This document shows positions 47,261 to 58,690 of a stretch of 64,000 nt of DNA, in pieces (position 1 is the first letter of the stretch; each line of letters begins with the position of its first letter). The position numbers and the translations under genes are program-made. The stretch comes from Protula sp. h YS-2021 (Eukaryota; Annelida; Polychaeta; Sabellida; Serpulidae). Below the pieces are notes generated by a model. The model did not search any database. It was given only the letters and a program-made list of their open reading frames with translations, and was not told the DNA's origin. The stretch is taken from NCBI GenBank assembly GCA_949752745.1, contig OX457034.1, forward strand, positions 6,711,625-6,775,624, given 5' to 3'.

Positions 47261-50200
47261 CTCAGTTAGGCTAGTAAATTATCCGCATTTCATTAAAAAA
47301 AACTATCCATTGCATTTCGTTTCTGCGGTATTGGCCCTTATATAAATATATAATCTAAATCAAAGTCAATGCACTTTTACTGTATATTCTATTACTATTC
47401 TAATTTTTGACTTGAATATCTTTACAGCACGAAGTTTTGCCCATTTTTTATTCCAATCTGGAACTGGTATATATTTTCTCAATGAGATACCATTCTGTAT
47501 TTTAACGTTTACGATATCAGTCACAACCAAAGTAAACTAAACAAAATTTAATACATATTAATTATCATATAGGAAGAAAAGACACACATCTAAATTTTAA
47601 ATTTATATCAAATATATAATAAATTATTGAAGTTTCTAAATTGCAGACTTAATGCCATTCTGATGTCGTTTTGTCGACCCCTTGCCGCTTGCATGAAAGT
47701 GCGTGGCAGATATGATGTCTTAATATATTTATATGTTCACTCCTCACTAGCGTACGACCTGCATACGATTTTCAGTACCCAATATATGCGGAATTTGTAA
47801 AAAATATAATATAAAAAGGTCATGCGAATGTGAACAATAACCAAGCCTTTAGCACAATTGATTTATCACCAATCAATACTGTTTACCATGAAGAGCGTGT
47901 ACTTGACACAGTCGTAGAGATCAGCCGCCTGTATTAATTAGAACAGTCAGGGCTCTACATAATATGTAGGCATATTGGTATATAAGCATTCTGGTTCGCA
48001 AGCCAACTAGACAGTACTTTTACGCATGTTAACTTGGCATAGTCATTGTTATGGTAAATTTAACAGTGCCCATGATAATTGCTCATGATATCACCAGAAC
48101 ACTTACTGAGAACTTAAGGAATTCAATATTTTGAAAAGCTATCTTTTGAACTTTCTCTTTCTGTTAATACGCGTGGTAATAGCTCAGCTCCCGGTACCAG
48201 TAATAGAATAACTGAGAGCAATGTATATAACGTTAGATTATGAAAACCGCCACTCCGCCACTACATATTTATTCTCTCGGCAAAATTTTGGAACCCTTTG
48301 ACTTACAGTTTTCTATAGATGGCGCAGACAAAACGCTTTACACACGGAATATTGGGTAATAAAAAATTATTCGTCAGTTCCACAAGCTTTCGACAAATTA
48401 GACAAGTTTACTTCCAAATAATAATGAAGTAGTAACGAAGCTGAAGAGCTAACGATCCCGAGACAAATGTCAAAACCCGTAAGACAGAAAGTCAGGAGGC
48501 GCATATGTTATTTTTTAATCAAGCTGTACATCAATCAAAGAATTATACTTATTTTTAACATATGTACCTTGCCTCTTTACGATAAAGACATAAATATATG
48601 ATAAACAACTTTCAACACATATTATTCACAGTTTTTGACTGCATGATTTCCACATATGTTAAATATGTTTATTAAACATACATGAATTCATTAAGCAAAA
48701 TATAGTTTTGAGACTTGTTTAAAAATACCTTAATGTGGGGTAAGCATATAGTTAGCCTATTCTTCTGTTTCCATGCAGCCTTTAAAATATAGCCATTGCA
48801 TGAATACACATGGAAACAATTCTTGCCACATATATTAGTTTATATATAGGATATTGATATACATACGCTAATCTTGCTATTGAATTTACAAGCTTTAGTA
48901 GAAGAGTAGGCATCGGGTATGAAATAACACAAATCTGGTTTTCACAACATTTAACAGATTTTATTATAAATATGACAAATTATCGGTTAAAATTCTGAAC
49001 TGATAAAAGCTACTTTTATTGCGCACAATGTAGAAAAATATTGAAATATCACTTTACCCATTTTTTAACAATTTTTGATGTTTTAATTTACCTTTATAGC
49101 ATAAAAATGTTATTTGAGGGAACTCTCGAGAGACCCAGTGAATTATAGATTTGTATTCTGTGACAGGTGATCTAACCATCGCCTTTCCCTAGTTGAGGCA
49201 ATTGGAGCGAAAGTCAACAAACACGCTGATCAAAGGCTGATCGACGAATTGATACACAACATTTTCAAAAAGCAAAGAAATACAAGCAAATATTTTATTT
49301 CGTCAGCTCAGTAAGCTTTCTTGTAAACCCAATAAACTGTTTTGAATAAACTCCCAATATACAATTGCTTAATTGTTATCATTTCACATTGTAATGTTGT
49401 GCAAATTTAGCTAGTTATAACAATGAGAAAATGCATGTGCCTCTACTAGAGCAGAGCAGCTGCTAGCGGCTGACCTAACAAAACAACAATTCAATCACTA
49501 CATAAATATTACTTTATTATTACAGAATTTAAACCAACTAAAATACATTTGAATATATAATAAACAGCAGCCAAATTCTGTTTATTTCCTTCGTGTATTT
49601 CAATTTAATTGAAGTGATGGGGCGGCGCCTCACAGCAAGGTTGGTGCCGCGGGGCTAAGGGGGTGGCTAAGGTGCTGTGGACATTGAGGTTATATTCAGG
49701 GTTAACTTATAATTTTTACAAATATTTTAATTTAACTGAAGTAATTTTATAAAACCTCCAGGTGCTAAACTCAGCAAATACCACCTCGGAGGAAGGAAGC
49801 TTAAAGGTTTCTCACTACATAAAGTGGCCATTGCAGTCAAATCTATTATTACCGGAACAAATACCTTTAACACATGTTCCTTATTTTTGTATCGTGTATT
49901 GTGACAAAATCTGGTAAACATAATTAAAATGAGACTAACACAATTGAAAATGCAACCATCTACATAAATGAAACGTGATGATGCTTGTTTACTGGTAAAA
50001 TAATACTTTCCTAATTGATTTTATAGAATTTTAGACATCTAAAATTTAACTTGAGACATCTTTCAATAAATATTGATATCTTAAATTCGGCAATAAGTGC
50101 GAAAAGGACATTCCTTATGGTTTGGTATGACATTAAAATAAAAAAGTGTGATATTTAAAATGTCCGTTATGCTATTTATTTAATATATAATCGCATTGTA

Positions 50201-50797
50201 ACTATCTTTTGAAATTTTTTCAGCATTTTCTTTAAACTGTCACAGCATCCTAAAAATTAAATCTTCCACTTTACTTTTAAGTATTAGAGTAGGTTTAGGG
50301 CTTTCAAATTTTCCGTGCACTGTTTTCACAGACGACGGCGATTTTTCTATCAAGACAAAGAAAACCATATCAAAAGGTATTCACGTTATTGCTCTTTCTT
50401 GTTTAATTGAATCAAGATGTCATAAAGAGAATATTTATGTTACTTTTTAAACTTCTATTTTATTGTGAGAATCCTTAAACCAAGACTGTGTTCTAATTGT
50501 GGCAAACACAAACAAACAAAGACAACTTTTAGGGGGAACTATGATAACTATCAATTATATTTCATTTTTATTTACACATAAGATACTGAATCGCTAGTAA
50601 GATAGCCGCTGATTTTTTAATATAGATCTGAGAACATATATCAAGAACGTTGCATTGATGTATATCTATGCTTGCCATCAAATAACTTTCTATCTCCGTT
50701 GTTTTCATCCCCCATAATGCAGATTCAGTGTGCTTTATCTGTAGAGCTAACTTTGTCCTTCAACCATTTGAACTGAATATTTTTATAGTTATTTCGT
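47261..50797. other. 3.5-kb AT-rich intergenic region
   Basis: Separates the 5' end of the ankyrin gene from the 3' end of the cyclase gene. No coding or RNA gene was recognised. A short GC-rich island (about 49615-49690, GGGGCGGCGCCTCACAGCAA) stands out but has no fold or homology that I can name. Confidence 0.5.
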
Positions 50798-53045
50798 TTA
50801 GAATCTCGATTCAACAAGCTGGCCTTTTTGTTGCTTGGTCGCTCGTCTTTCGGCTTCAAGAGCATCTGAAATATTAAATGGATAAATAAATTATGACATT
50901 ACATCGGTTTTTCTTCAATAAAATATTTGGTTATTCGAATTTTACCATGTTTTGGGTGTTTTAAATCGTAGATAGCACGTGACAGTTTGTGTATAATTTG
51001 CCAACCAACAGCATGTTAATGTGCTAATTCTCAGCTCATTCTTGGTGTAATTACCTTGCAAAATATTATCGCCAAGATCAGACTCCGACGAAGTATGCAC
51101 ATGGACGGCTTGTGGTCTTTCCATGCCTTGTCTGTGAAGTAGCCAAAACGTCTCAATATCCAAGCCCTTCAAATTGAAAATTAAAAATTCAAAATTTGAC
51201 ATGTCTGATTTAAAATCTGTGAACATTATCTGTTAAATTACTTGTCACACAATATCTTATCCTACGCAGAGATGATGGACAGTTTGATGCACAAGAGCAG
51301 AAAGGTTGCACATGTTGACTTTTTGTAGCGTTAATGTTTAATACTTTCCTTTCCTTGTAGATTCTACGAGCCATTTACTTAAATTGATCAACGAAGCCAA
51401 ATCAAAATCACTGGGAATTGCACTTGTACATGTCCTGTTAGCGGTCCGTTAACAGTGTTTTCGAAGCCAACTAATGTCAATTATTGTTTTTGATTTTGTA
51501 CTTCACGCTTCGCTTAACAGCATCGTTTATTATGCGTCTATACAATTAATTATTAATTTTTGTATTGAACATACGAACATGTTGTCCTCATTCAAAAGTT
51601 TGATCAATATGAAACAATGTTCACTCAAATCAAGTTAAAATATGTTCAATTACATATTAGATAAAGGGCAGTATCCTGGAAAATGTCACATCCGAACTCT
51701 ATAATGTCAACTGCTGACAATAAATCATGTAACAAATAGTCCTACGTGTGCTTTTCTGTCATCCCTGGGAGTGATCACAAATCCGCCACATTTGAGGAGG
51801 AGAGCTCGTGTCACCACGCTTATTTGTACCTTCCCAGCTAAAAACAAATAGCACACATCGCTATATTGCATTACGAAAACGCTTATCTGTACCTTCCCAG
51901 CTAAAATACAAAAATTATCATCATGCTTCAAACATCTGTACCTTCTCAGGTAAAACACACATATTATACATCATGCAAAAGTGTATGTCCATGTTGCAAC
52001 GCCCGTATTTCCAAACTCATATCTACATTCAGTACATTCATCACGTACTTCTTAAATAGTAGTGTACGAGAACAATAAATTAAAATTTTTACGAATCTCT
52101 CTGCCCCATAAGATGAATTCTAAAGCAATATTTCCAAAATGAGAACACTAATACAGCAAAATGGCTCAGGGTACAAAAGCACTTGACTGAGTGACACCGG
52201 GATAAGTCCAAACTAGCTTTCATGAAAATCAAAAACCAAACAAATACTGATACCTTTTTGAATATTAATACCAGGTTTTAAAATAACATGATAGCTTCCT
52301 TACTTTCGCCCGTGCTTTCCATTTCTGCAGCACGTAAAACGGTGTCACCAAATAATGTGTACCGTGGCATCTTGTCTCCGAGAATTCCTGCTACGACTGG
52401 ACCTGAAATGGCGGGCTTGGTATTTGAGAAATTGTGTTATATATCCATGCCGTATTTGAGAAATATTTGAGAAAGCTTAAATTGTGTTATATATCCATGT
52501 CGTATTTGATAAATTTTGTTACATATAAATGTATTTTTAGATATTTCTTGACAGTCGAACATTTCTCTACAGTGGTTAAAATAAAAATATTGTGCGAACT
52601 GTCTCTGGATTGAAATATATCTGTGCCTAAAATATTACAAATACCATATTTTTTAATTGCAGGATGAAACCAAATTAAACCTGTCTTCAAATTACCGCAA
52701 CAATAAATCTTATTCAAATCAATAAACTAAACACCTTTCAAGAGTCCCATCACATCGTATCATCAAAAGCACACCTGTATGAATTCCACTTCGTATTCCA
52801 TAGTTTTGACCAGGAACATGAGGTATTTCAAGCTGGGAAAGTGAATCAATTATATTCAAAGCCATTGTTGCAATTTCCGGAGCGTGTCGATCACCATTCC
52901 TGTGAGGGATACCTTTTGGAAAAACAAAGAACATGCAATCTGGGTTCATGTGATATAATTGCATTTAGTTTTGTTCTTCTTTGTCTTTCTCTTCTTGGTA
53001 AGTTTCTTCTTGGTTATTGTTCTTGTTTTCGGTATTTTTGTTCTT

Positions 53046-53131
<86 letters not shown>

Positions 53132-56100
53132 GTATTGTATTGTTTAAGATACCTTTCAACTGCTATGGTCATGTCGGGATCCAACTGCCACATTATGCTA
53201 AAATGGGGCATTCCAGCCCTCCTTCTAACCCTTAGATTTGGAGTGCCTCACAGGGTAGCAAGGAGGAGTCCCAATTTTAAAGTCTTAGGTATGACCCGAC
53301 CGGGGTTTGAACCTACGATCTTCCAGTCTCGAGGGCTGACACTCTAACCATTAGACCACCGAGGCTGGTATTATTATTACTATTATTATTACTATTATTA
53401 TTATTACTATTATTATTAATATTATTATTATTACTATTATTATTATTATTATGTCGAATTGCTCAGATTTTCCGCATATACACATATATGTATAGATTAT
53501 AGCTTGGCATACCAGAAGCAACCATGTATGCGTCTCCGATAGTCTCCACCTTGTACACATCGTATTTCTGCAGCACCTCATCCAGATTGATGTACAGTGT
53601 ATTCAGCATGTTAACCACCTGATAGTAGAAAATGAAATAACACGTAGATACACATGAAACAAGACTTTGTCGTTTATCATGCCATAAAGTAACGGGTGAT
53701 AAGGTGACTGCACGTTACAAGGAGACATTTAATAATAATACAGAGTTTTAGCAATATATAAATAAAACACTTCGCATTGAATACTTGGGAATGAGCTTCT
53801 GCGCAGGTAAGCTCTGTGAGACTAGCATGGCGTACGGGCACAGATAAACGTGATATACTCGCGCAGCTGAGCTCCATGAGACAACCATGATATACTTGCA
53901 CAAGTGTTCTCTGCGAGTCGAGCATAAAGTGCCTGGACAGGTGAGCGCTAAGAGAAAAGTACCACTTGCTTGCACAGGTGAGCTCTGTGAAACAAACATG
54001 ACGAATGTACACGGGTGATCTGTTTGACAAGAAAGATGTGCAGGCACAGGGGAGCTCTGTGAGACAATCGTGATGTACTTGCATAGGTGAGCTCTGTAAG
54101 ACAAGCATGACGTACCTGCACAGGTGAGCTCTTTGAGCTCAAGTTTGTGAATCCAACCATATCATTGAAATAGACAGTGACTTCCTCAAAAGCCTCTGCA
54201 TCAACTGCTTCATTCCTCTTTAGACGCTCTGCTACTTGTTTTGGGAGCATTTGATAGAGTAGGACATCAGTGCGTTTCTGTTCCTTACTCAGAGCTTTCG
54301 TTCTGTAAAACATAAGAAATAAACCTGTGGTCACTTTAATATCACTCAATTTTCACATCTGCATCATTACCAATTTGAATCTATATTTATACGATGAGCT
54401 ACAAACCAACTAAGAAAAGCAGAGGACTCACAACAGCAAAGGAGGGTGGCAGATCAAATTTATATAAATTGAAACAAACTTTAACCTAGCTGCACAAAGT
54501 CATGCCTAATTCAAGTTAGAGTCAATCATTCAAAATTAACAAAATCTTTCATTATATTTTTTCGCTCGTTTCCGTCAGTCTTACGGCTGCTTTTTATATA
54601 TTATTTGTGGAAGACTTGCTAATAACACATTATAACTAGGCCATATCAAAGTAAATTAGGATAAAATTGCAGTTTCTGAGATGAATCCTTACTTGTCAAC
54701 TAATGCCGCTGAGTAATTTTGGATGCTCAATGTAAGGCTAGCTACGGATCTTAGAATAATCGGTGACAGGAGAATAACAAAGGCAAAGAGAGAAGCTATG
54801 AAGGCGATAACTTGTCGGTCTTCAGTTGCCCTTTGGTCCAGACGCTCGCCAATCATTGTCGACAGATTTGTCTTGACAAATAATATTTCATCCAAGTAAA
54901 AACTCATGGCATCAAACCATCTCTTAGCTTCCTGTAATGAGCCATTAATAGCCAATGCTCCCTGCAAACACGTGAATTATACTTAAGACGAGCGGATGTA
55001 GTATTAATAAATTGAAGTCAATTAGAAAGTCTTTCCAGAGAATTTAAATTAAACGGAAAAGATAATTTCCAAAAGCCACTGCAAAGCGATGAGTTCTATC
55101 TCATGGTTTATGGTTTCATGTGAAAAACGACAGCTTAAAATATTCAATTTCTACATCCCAAAGTAGTCACGGAATTGACTTTTATGTTCACCTCCAATAA
55201 CCTTTTAATTATTAATATGCAGCAAAAACTGTAAAATATTGTCAGATGAAAAATAAACTAAAACGGACATACACGGTTACAGAATCAATCGTGCACGGTT
55301 TTATGGTTTTATCAAGTTATGATGTAAAGAAGTTCAAATGTCGAACTTAACGATAGACTGGCGCAAATATGAAACAAAAACTCTCTGGTAAAATTTGTCT
55401 ACAAAGGTGAAGAAATAGTAGTTACCTCAATGCTGGTCGTCCTGATAAAATAGCGCATGTCTCTGACTGTTAGTATTTGTTCTTCTTGTTCTACTCTCGT
55501 TTCGTTCCACATCACTCGCACCTTATCCGAGTAAAGTCGGGCGTTAAACATGGTGTGGTTCCCAATATCTTGAGATTGCAAGAAAAGCAGGTATATCTCG
55601 CGCTCTTTAAAACCACCTTGACTGTAAAACAGGGTGCCTGTTGTAAAAGAAGCAATATGGGCTCTGAAATGGTTCTTGTTAATATTTCGAAAAATAGATC
55701 AAAATCTCTACTATGAATACGGCTGTCGGTCGATTTTTCTAGACCAGGCAGAGAAACTTCTTGATCTGCAGTTTTAGTGACCCGTTTGAGGGATAAGAAA
55801 TAATATTTAAAATGAAAACTGCAGTGAATGTTACATTTCTGGGTTTTGGTATTTTTCTTAGTATTTCTTCATTTTGAACAGGGTAACACAATGCACCAAA
55901 AACAGAAATATTTAGAATAACAAGAAACACATTGCAGGTTCTATACCTTCCTCAGATATTTTCTACCAAGCACGTAAATCAGTCTCAAAAGTTTTGGAAA
56001 ATACAGTAAATCGACCGGCGATAATGATCCAATTTAAGAGATATCGTATGTTATCCCAGTGATATCATTCTTTCCAATCACACTTTTTTATATTTTACAG

Positions 56101-57928
56101 TAATACCGTGTCTTCTAATTTGAATTTTGAATTTGAATTATATTTTAACTTCAAATGATAATTCTAAAAAAGCGATTTCTAATACCAGTTGAACGTTCTA
56201 TTCCAAACGCCTCTAAGGCTTCGGACATTTCAATCAAAGCAACCATGTCTTTCCAGACATAGCCGCTGCTTGCTTCCTGAAGCGCATCGTAAGTCCATTT
56301 CTGAATTCTACCTATAATTAAGTAAGAATTTTTTCAAGGAATAATGTGAATAAAACCATAAAACAAATTTTATTATTTCTCATCCGAATTCGAACTTGAA
56401 CTTTTGAATCTTCTTGGTAATTTTGTGTGAAGGGCATCAGAGGTTTTTTTACTCAAACATGGTTAAATTTATATGATGTAACGCTTTGATTTTATTACTA
56501 AATGTGTTTTCAAACGCAAATGTTTATAGTTGTCTCCGGACCTAATTCTATCCCTTTTATAAAGCCCAGTCATCTCTTCTACATTTCTATTTAAGCAGCC
56601 CGGCCAAGGATGAACAACACGGTTTTCACTAAATTGTGTATTTTGTTTGATAAGTGTTCAGCGAAACCATGTAAAATCATGTAAAAGAACTTGTTATTTA
56701 TTAAATTCTCTTTCAGCAGTTTTGAACTGCAACATTCAGTTCATTGTCGGGTTTGGTTTGGAAGTCGAAATTCAGAGTGCACAGAAACAAGCATCGTACT
56801 CTAATAATCTTAACATATAACACGGCTTAAAAGTGCACTGTTAACTGAACAAACAGAGATAAAATAATGAGAAAAACATGAAATATATTTATTTCAAACT
56901 TTTAGTATAGCTGATGTGACATTTTTTAAGTCAAAACTACAAATTAATACAACATGCACAAACGAAGTATAACAAATTCGTCATTCACTAGCAATAAGCG
57001 TCATATCATCGATAAATATTGTAGTGATAATAGTAGGTGTGGAATTATGACGTAGTGTACATTAGGTTTCTCTCTATTTTTCATATATGTTGTGATATTG
57101 GAAATAAAACAACAAAAACCCGGATATTACGAAACAAATTACTTTTCGAAATGTTTTGGTAACGTTCACAGTAATTGATACAACAGTCACACGCGTCTTA
57201 CCAATAATTTTCCCGTAATATCCAATCTCGTCTATGATAGAAGGGCTTTGCGAATCTATATTGTATCGGTGTCTGATGAAATGTACCGGATATGCAAAAG
57301 AAATACTTTCACTGAATAGTATTTTATCTGAGGAGTTAACAACAACAGCACAGCATACTAGTCAGAAATGTGTCCGTGTTTCCAAAAATATTTCAGAAGC
57401 TAGTCTTAGATTAAGTGATCAAATTTCAGACAAAAGTTGATTTCTATTTCCAAAAGGTAACCGCTTTTTCACTCTCTTTATCAGGCATCAGCTTTTGGCA
57501 ATATAAATTTGATGAATTTTATGAGGAAAAATGCAGCCGTTAACAAATGCTGCCGGGTAATACAATGAGAATCTTCTTTAAAATTGCGCAACATTTACAC
57601 TATGAGGATATTTTGGTAGTTCTGATAATTTTGCGTAAATAACTCTAGACGTATTTCCGCATGTATCATATGTAGTGGTAATGGCGTTGTGTAGTTCAAA
57701 GGCAAAGAACTTAATTTGGTATTCAATAAAGAGTAGCAATCAAAACTCCAACTTTTAAGCCTGATAATTGATCATTTCCTCTACAACTTGCTTTCTAAAA
57801 TGGATCCCTTTGTTCAACCACCTTGAAGACATCACATTCACAATACTGTGAACTTACCAATTGGCTCAGTATAAAACCGAATTTCATCCAACACTGAAGA
57901 ATCCAAGGTATCCAGACTGTATCTGTGT
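50798..57928 (-). CDS. NIT-domain receptor guanylate cyclase (3' exons; N-terminus missing)
   Basis: A membrane cyclase with an extracellular NIT (nitrate/nitrite-sensor-type) domain. Phase-consistent exons: 57858-57928 or 57202-57272 (alternatives), 56186-56311, 55426-55616, 54693-54961, 54116-54302, 53513-53618, 52775-52912, 52304-52402, 51746-51837, 51055-51166, 50798-50865; about 485 residues. NIT signatures are HRYSLD, FGIERST and [16 protein letters not shown] membrane helix ([15 protein letters not shown]) precedes a coiled-coil linker ([14 protein letters not shown]) and the class III cyclase domain: [39 protein letters not shown]. Both metal Asp residues remain, but the usual N-x-A-x-R reads L-x-A-x-E and the purine-selecting Cys is Thr, so activity is doubtful. 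The signal peptide and first NIT exons were not found; they should lie above 57928. Confidence 0.88.
51838..51900 (-). other. Duplicated in-frame splice acceptor region of the cyclase gene
   Basis: The exon starting at 51837 (TTTTTAG|CTGGGAAGGTAC) is preceded by a copy of the same acceptor and exon start, TATTTTAG|CTGGGAAGGTAC, with its first exon base at 51900. The separation is exactly 63 nt and the interval has no stop, so use of the upstream acceptor would add 21 residues, including a second GKVQISV. A third, older copy near 51950 has lost its AG. Confidence 0.75.
53046..53131. repeat. (ATT)n microsatellite
   Basis: About 28 uninterrupted ATT repeats, forming the tail of the adjacent SINE-like element. 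A second imperfect (ATT)n tract lies at 53369-53450. Confidence 0.95.
53132..53367 (-). mobile_element. tRNA-derived SINE in a cyclase intron
   Basis: On the minus strand a tRNA-like head (53367 to about 53290) begins GCCTCGGTGGTCTAATGGTT, with an A-box (TGGTCTAATGGTTAGAG) and a B-box (GGTTCAAACCCC). A tRNA-unrelated body of about 150 bp follows, then an (AAT)n tail at 53046-53131. The anticodon assignment is unsafe because the anticodon arm pairs poorly. It lies in the intron between cyclase exons 53513-53618 and 52775-52912. Confidence 0.8.
53800..54130 (-). repeat. 37-bp tandem array spanning a cyclase exon-intron junction
   Basis: Nine or so diverged units. The first contains the last 15 coding bases of exon 54116-54302 (AGCTCACCTGTGCAG, encoding SSPVQ), its donor GTACGT, and a stretch ending TTACAG. 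Later units keep the same layout: AGCTCACC(T)-x-TGCA(A/G) followed by a GTACAT or GTATAT donor-like site and ending CTCACAG or TTCACAG. The intron thus starts inside an expanded copy of its own splice junction. Confidence 0.85.
57202..57272 (-). other. Alternative 71-nt NIT exon, copy B
   Basis: Acceptor TTTCATCAG|ACACCG and donor ATTATTG|GTAAGA bound 71 nt encoding [20 protein letters not shown] and following residues. It is a homologue of the exon at 57858-57928, which has the same length, phases (2 in, 1 out) and pattern HRY-x-x-D, (V/I)-x-DEI-x-(F/Y)Y. Both fit the next exon at 56186-56311. Confidence 0.75.
57858..57928 (-). other. Alternative 71-nt NIT exon, copy A
   Basis: Acceptor CGCCTGCTAG|ACACAG and donor CCAATTG|GTAAGT bound 71 nt encoding [20 protein letters not shown] and following residues. 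Its best match is copy B, 585 bp downstream in transcription. Upstream coding exons in phase 2 were not found. Confidence 0.75.
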
Positions 57929-58690
57929 CTAGCAGGCGCAACAATCAAAGATAACGTTGGTGAAGCAAAACTTTCAGAAAGTTATAGTATGAAGAATGAT
58001 TGAAACAAGTACCTGAGACATATGTTACACAGCCTTGACACTTTATTAAAAAGGACCTAAAATAAGAATACAGGTAGTGATTTAATTTAAATTTGCAACT
58101 AAATAGTTTCTTCCCATGGATATTCTCAGAAAAATCAAATCAAAATTTGAAAGTTGGAAGTTCAAGCTCTGCAGGCATTTTATTTTAACTAAAAGAACCA
58201 AAAAGAACAGCTCCAAAGTTTTTTGATAAAGGACAAAAAGGACTGTGTGTAAGTCTTTAATTTGTACCAAGACAGTAACTCGCTAAAGACAGAGGCCCGG
58301 TGGATCAAAGTACCAACAGCCTTATTGGGTTAAGGTTTCATACAGAAGGACTTTTTGCATTACTCTGAGTTCAGAAGGCTTTATGCAGAAGGACTGATGG
58401 CATCACTCAATGTTTAGACGTAATATGGTGTGGCTTCAAATAAATCATTATCCACAAGGATTCTCTGTATCACTGAAAGTTTCATTTTTTAGATAAGCTA
58501 TTTCACATTCAGCGGTTTTCAGATAACTTTTTATCACATATTTTCTTAAGAAACAAGGGAGCTTTCTAAAAGTCTTTCTAAAAATCAGAACCAACGGAAT
58601 TTGGAATCAAATTACGTAAGATGCAAGAAAAATTAGAACCAATATTCGTAACGTCAACTTTTACCATGACTTTTTCAATTTATAACTAGA
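57929..58690. other. Upstream of the first recognised cyclase exon
   Basis: Should be an intron of the cyclase gene. No N-terminal NIT exon was recognised here. Confidence 0.4.

Noticed and set aside
53014..53347. Poly-Ile, poly-Leu and poly-Tyr frames
   Set aside because: Translations of the (ATT)n microsatellite and SINE.
53290..53367. A functional tRNA gene on the minus strand
   Set aside because: A and B boxes are present, but the anticodon arm pairs poorly and a SINE body with an ATT tail follows, so it is tRNA-derived repeat.
53677..54108. Minus-strand frames of 118-143 codons continuing past a cyclase exon
   Set aside because: Read-through of the 37-bp junction array; cyclase homology stops at the donor at 54116 and resumes at 53618.
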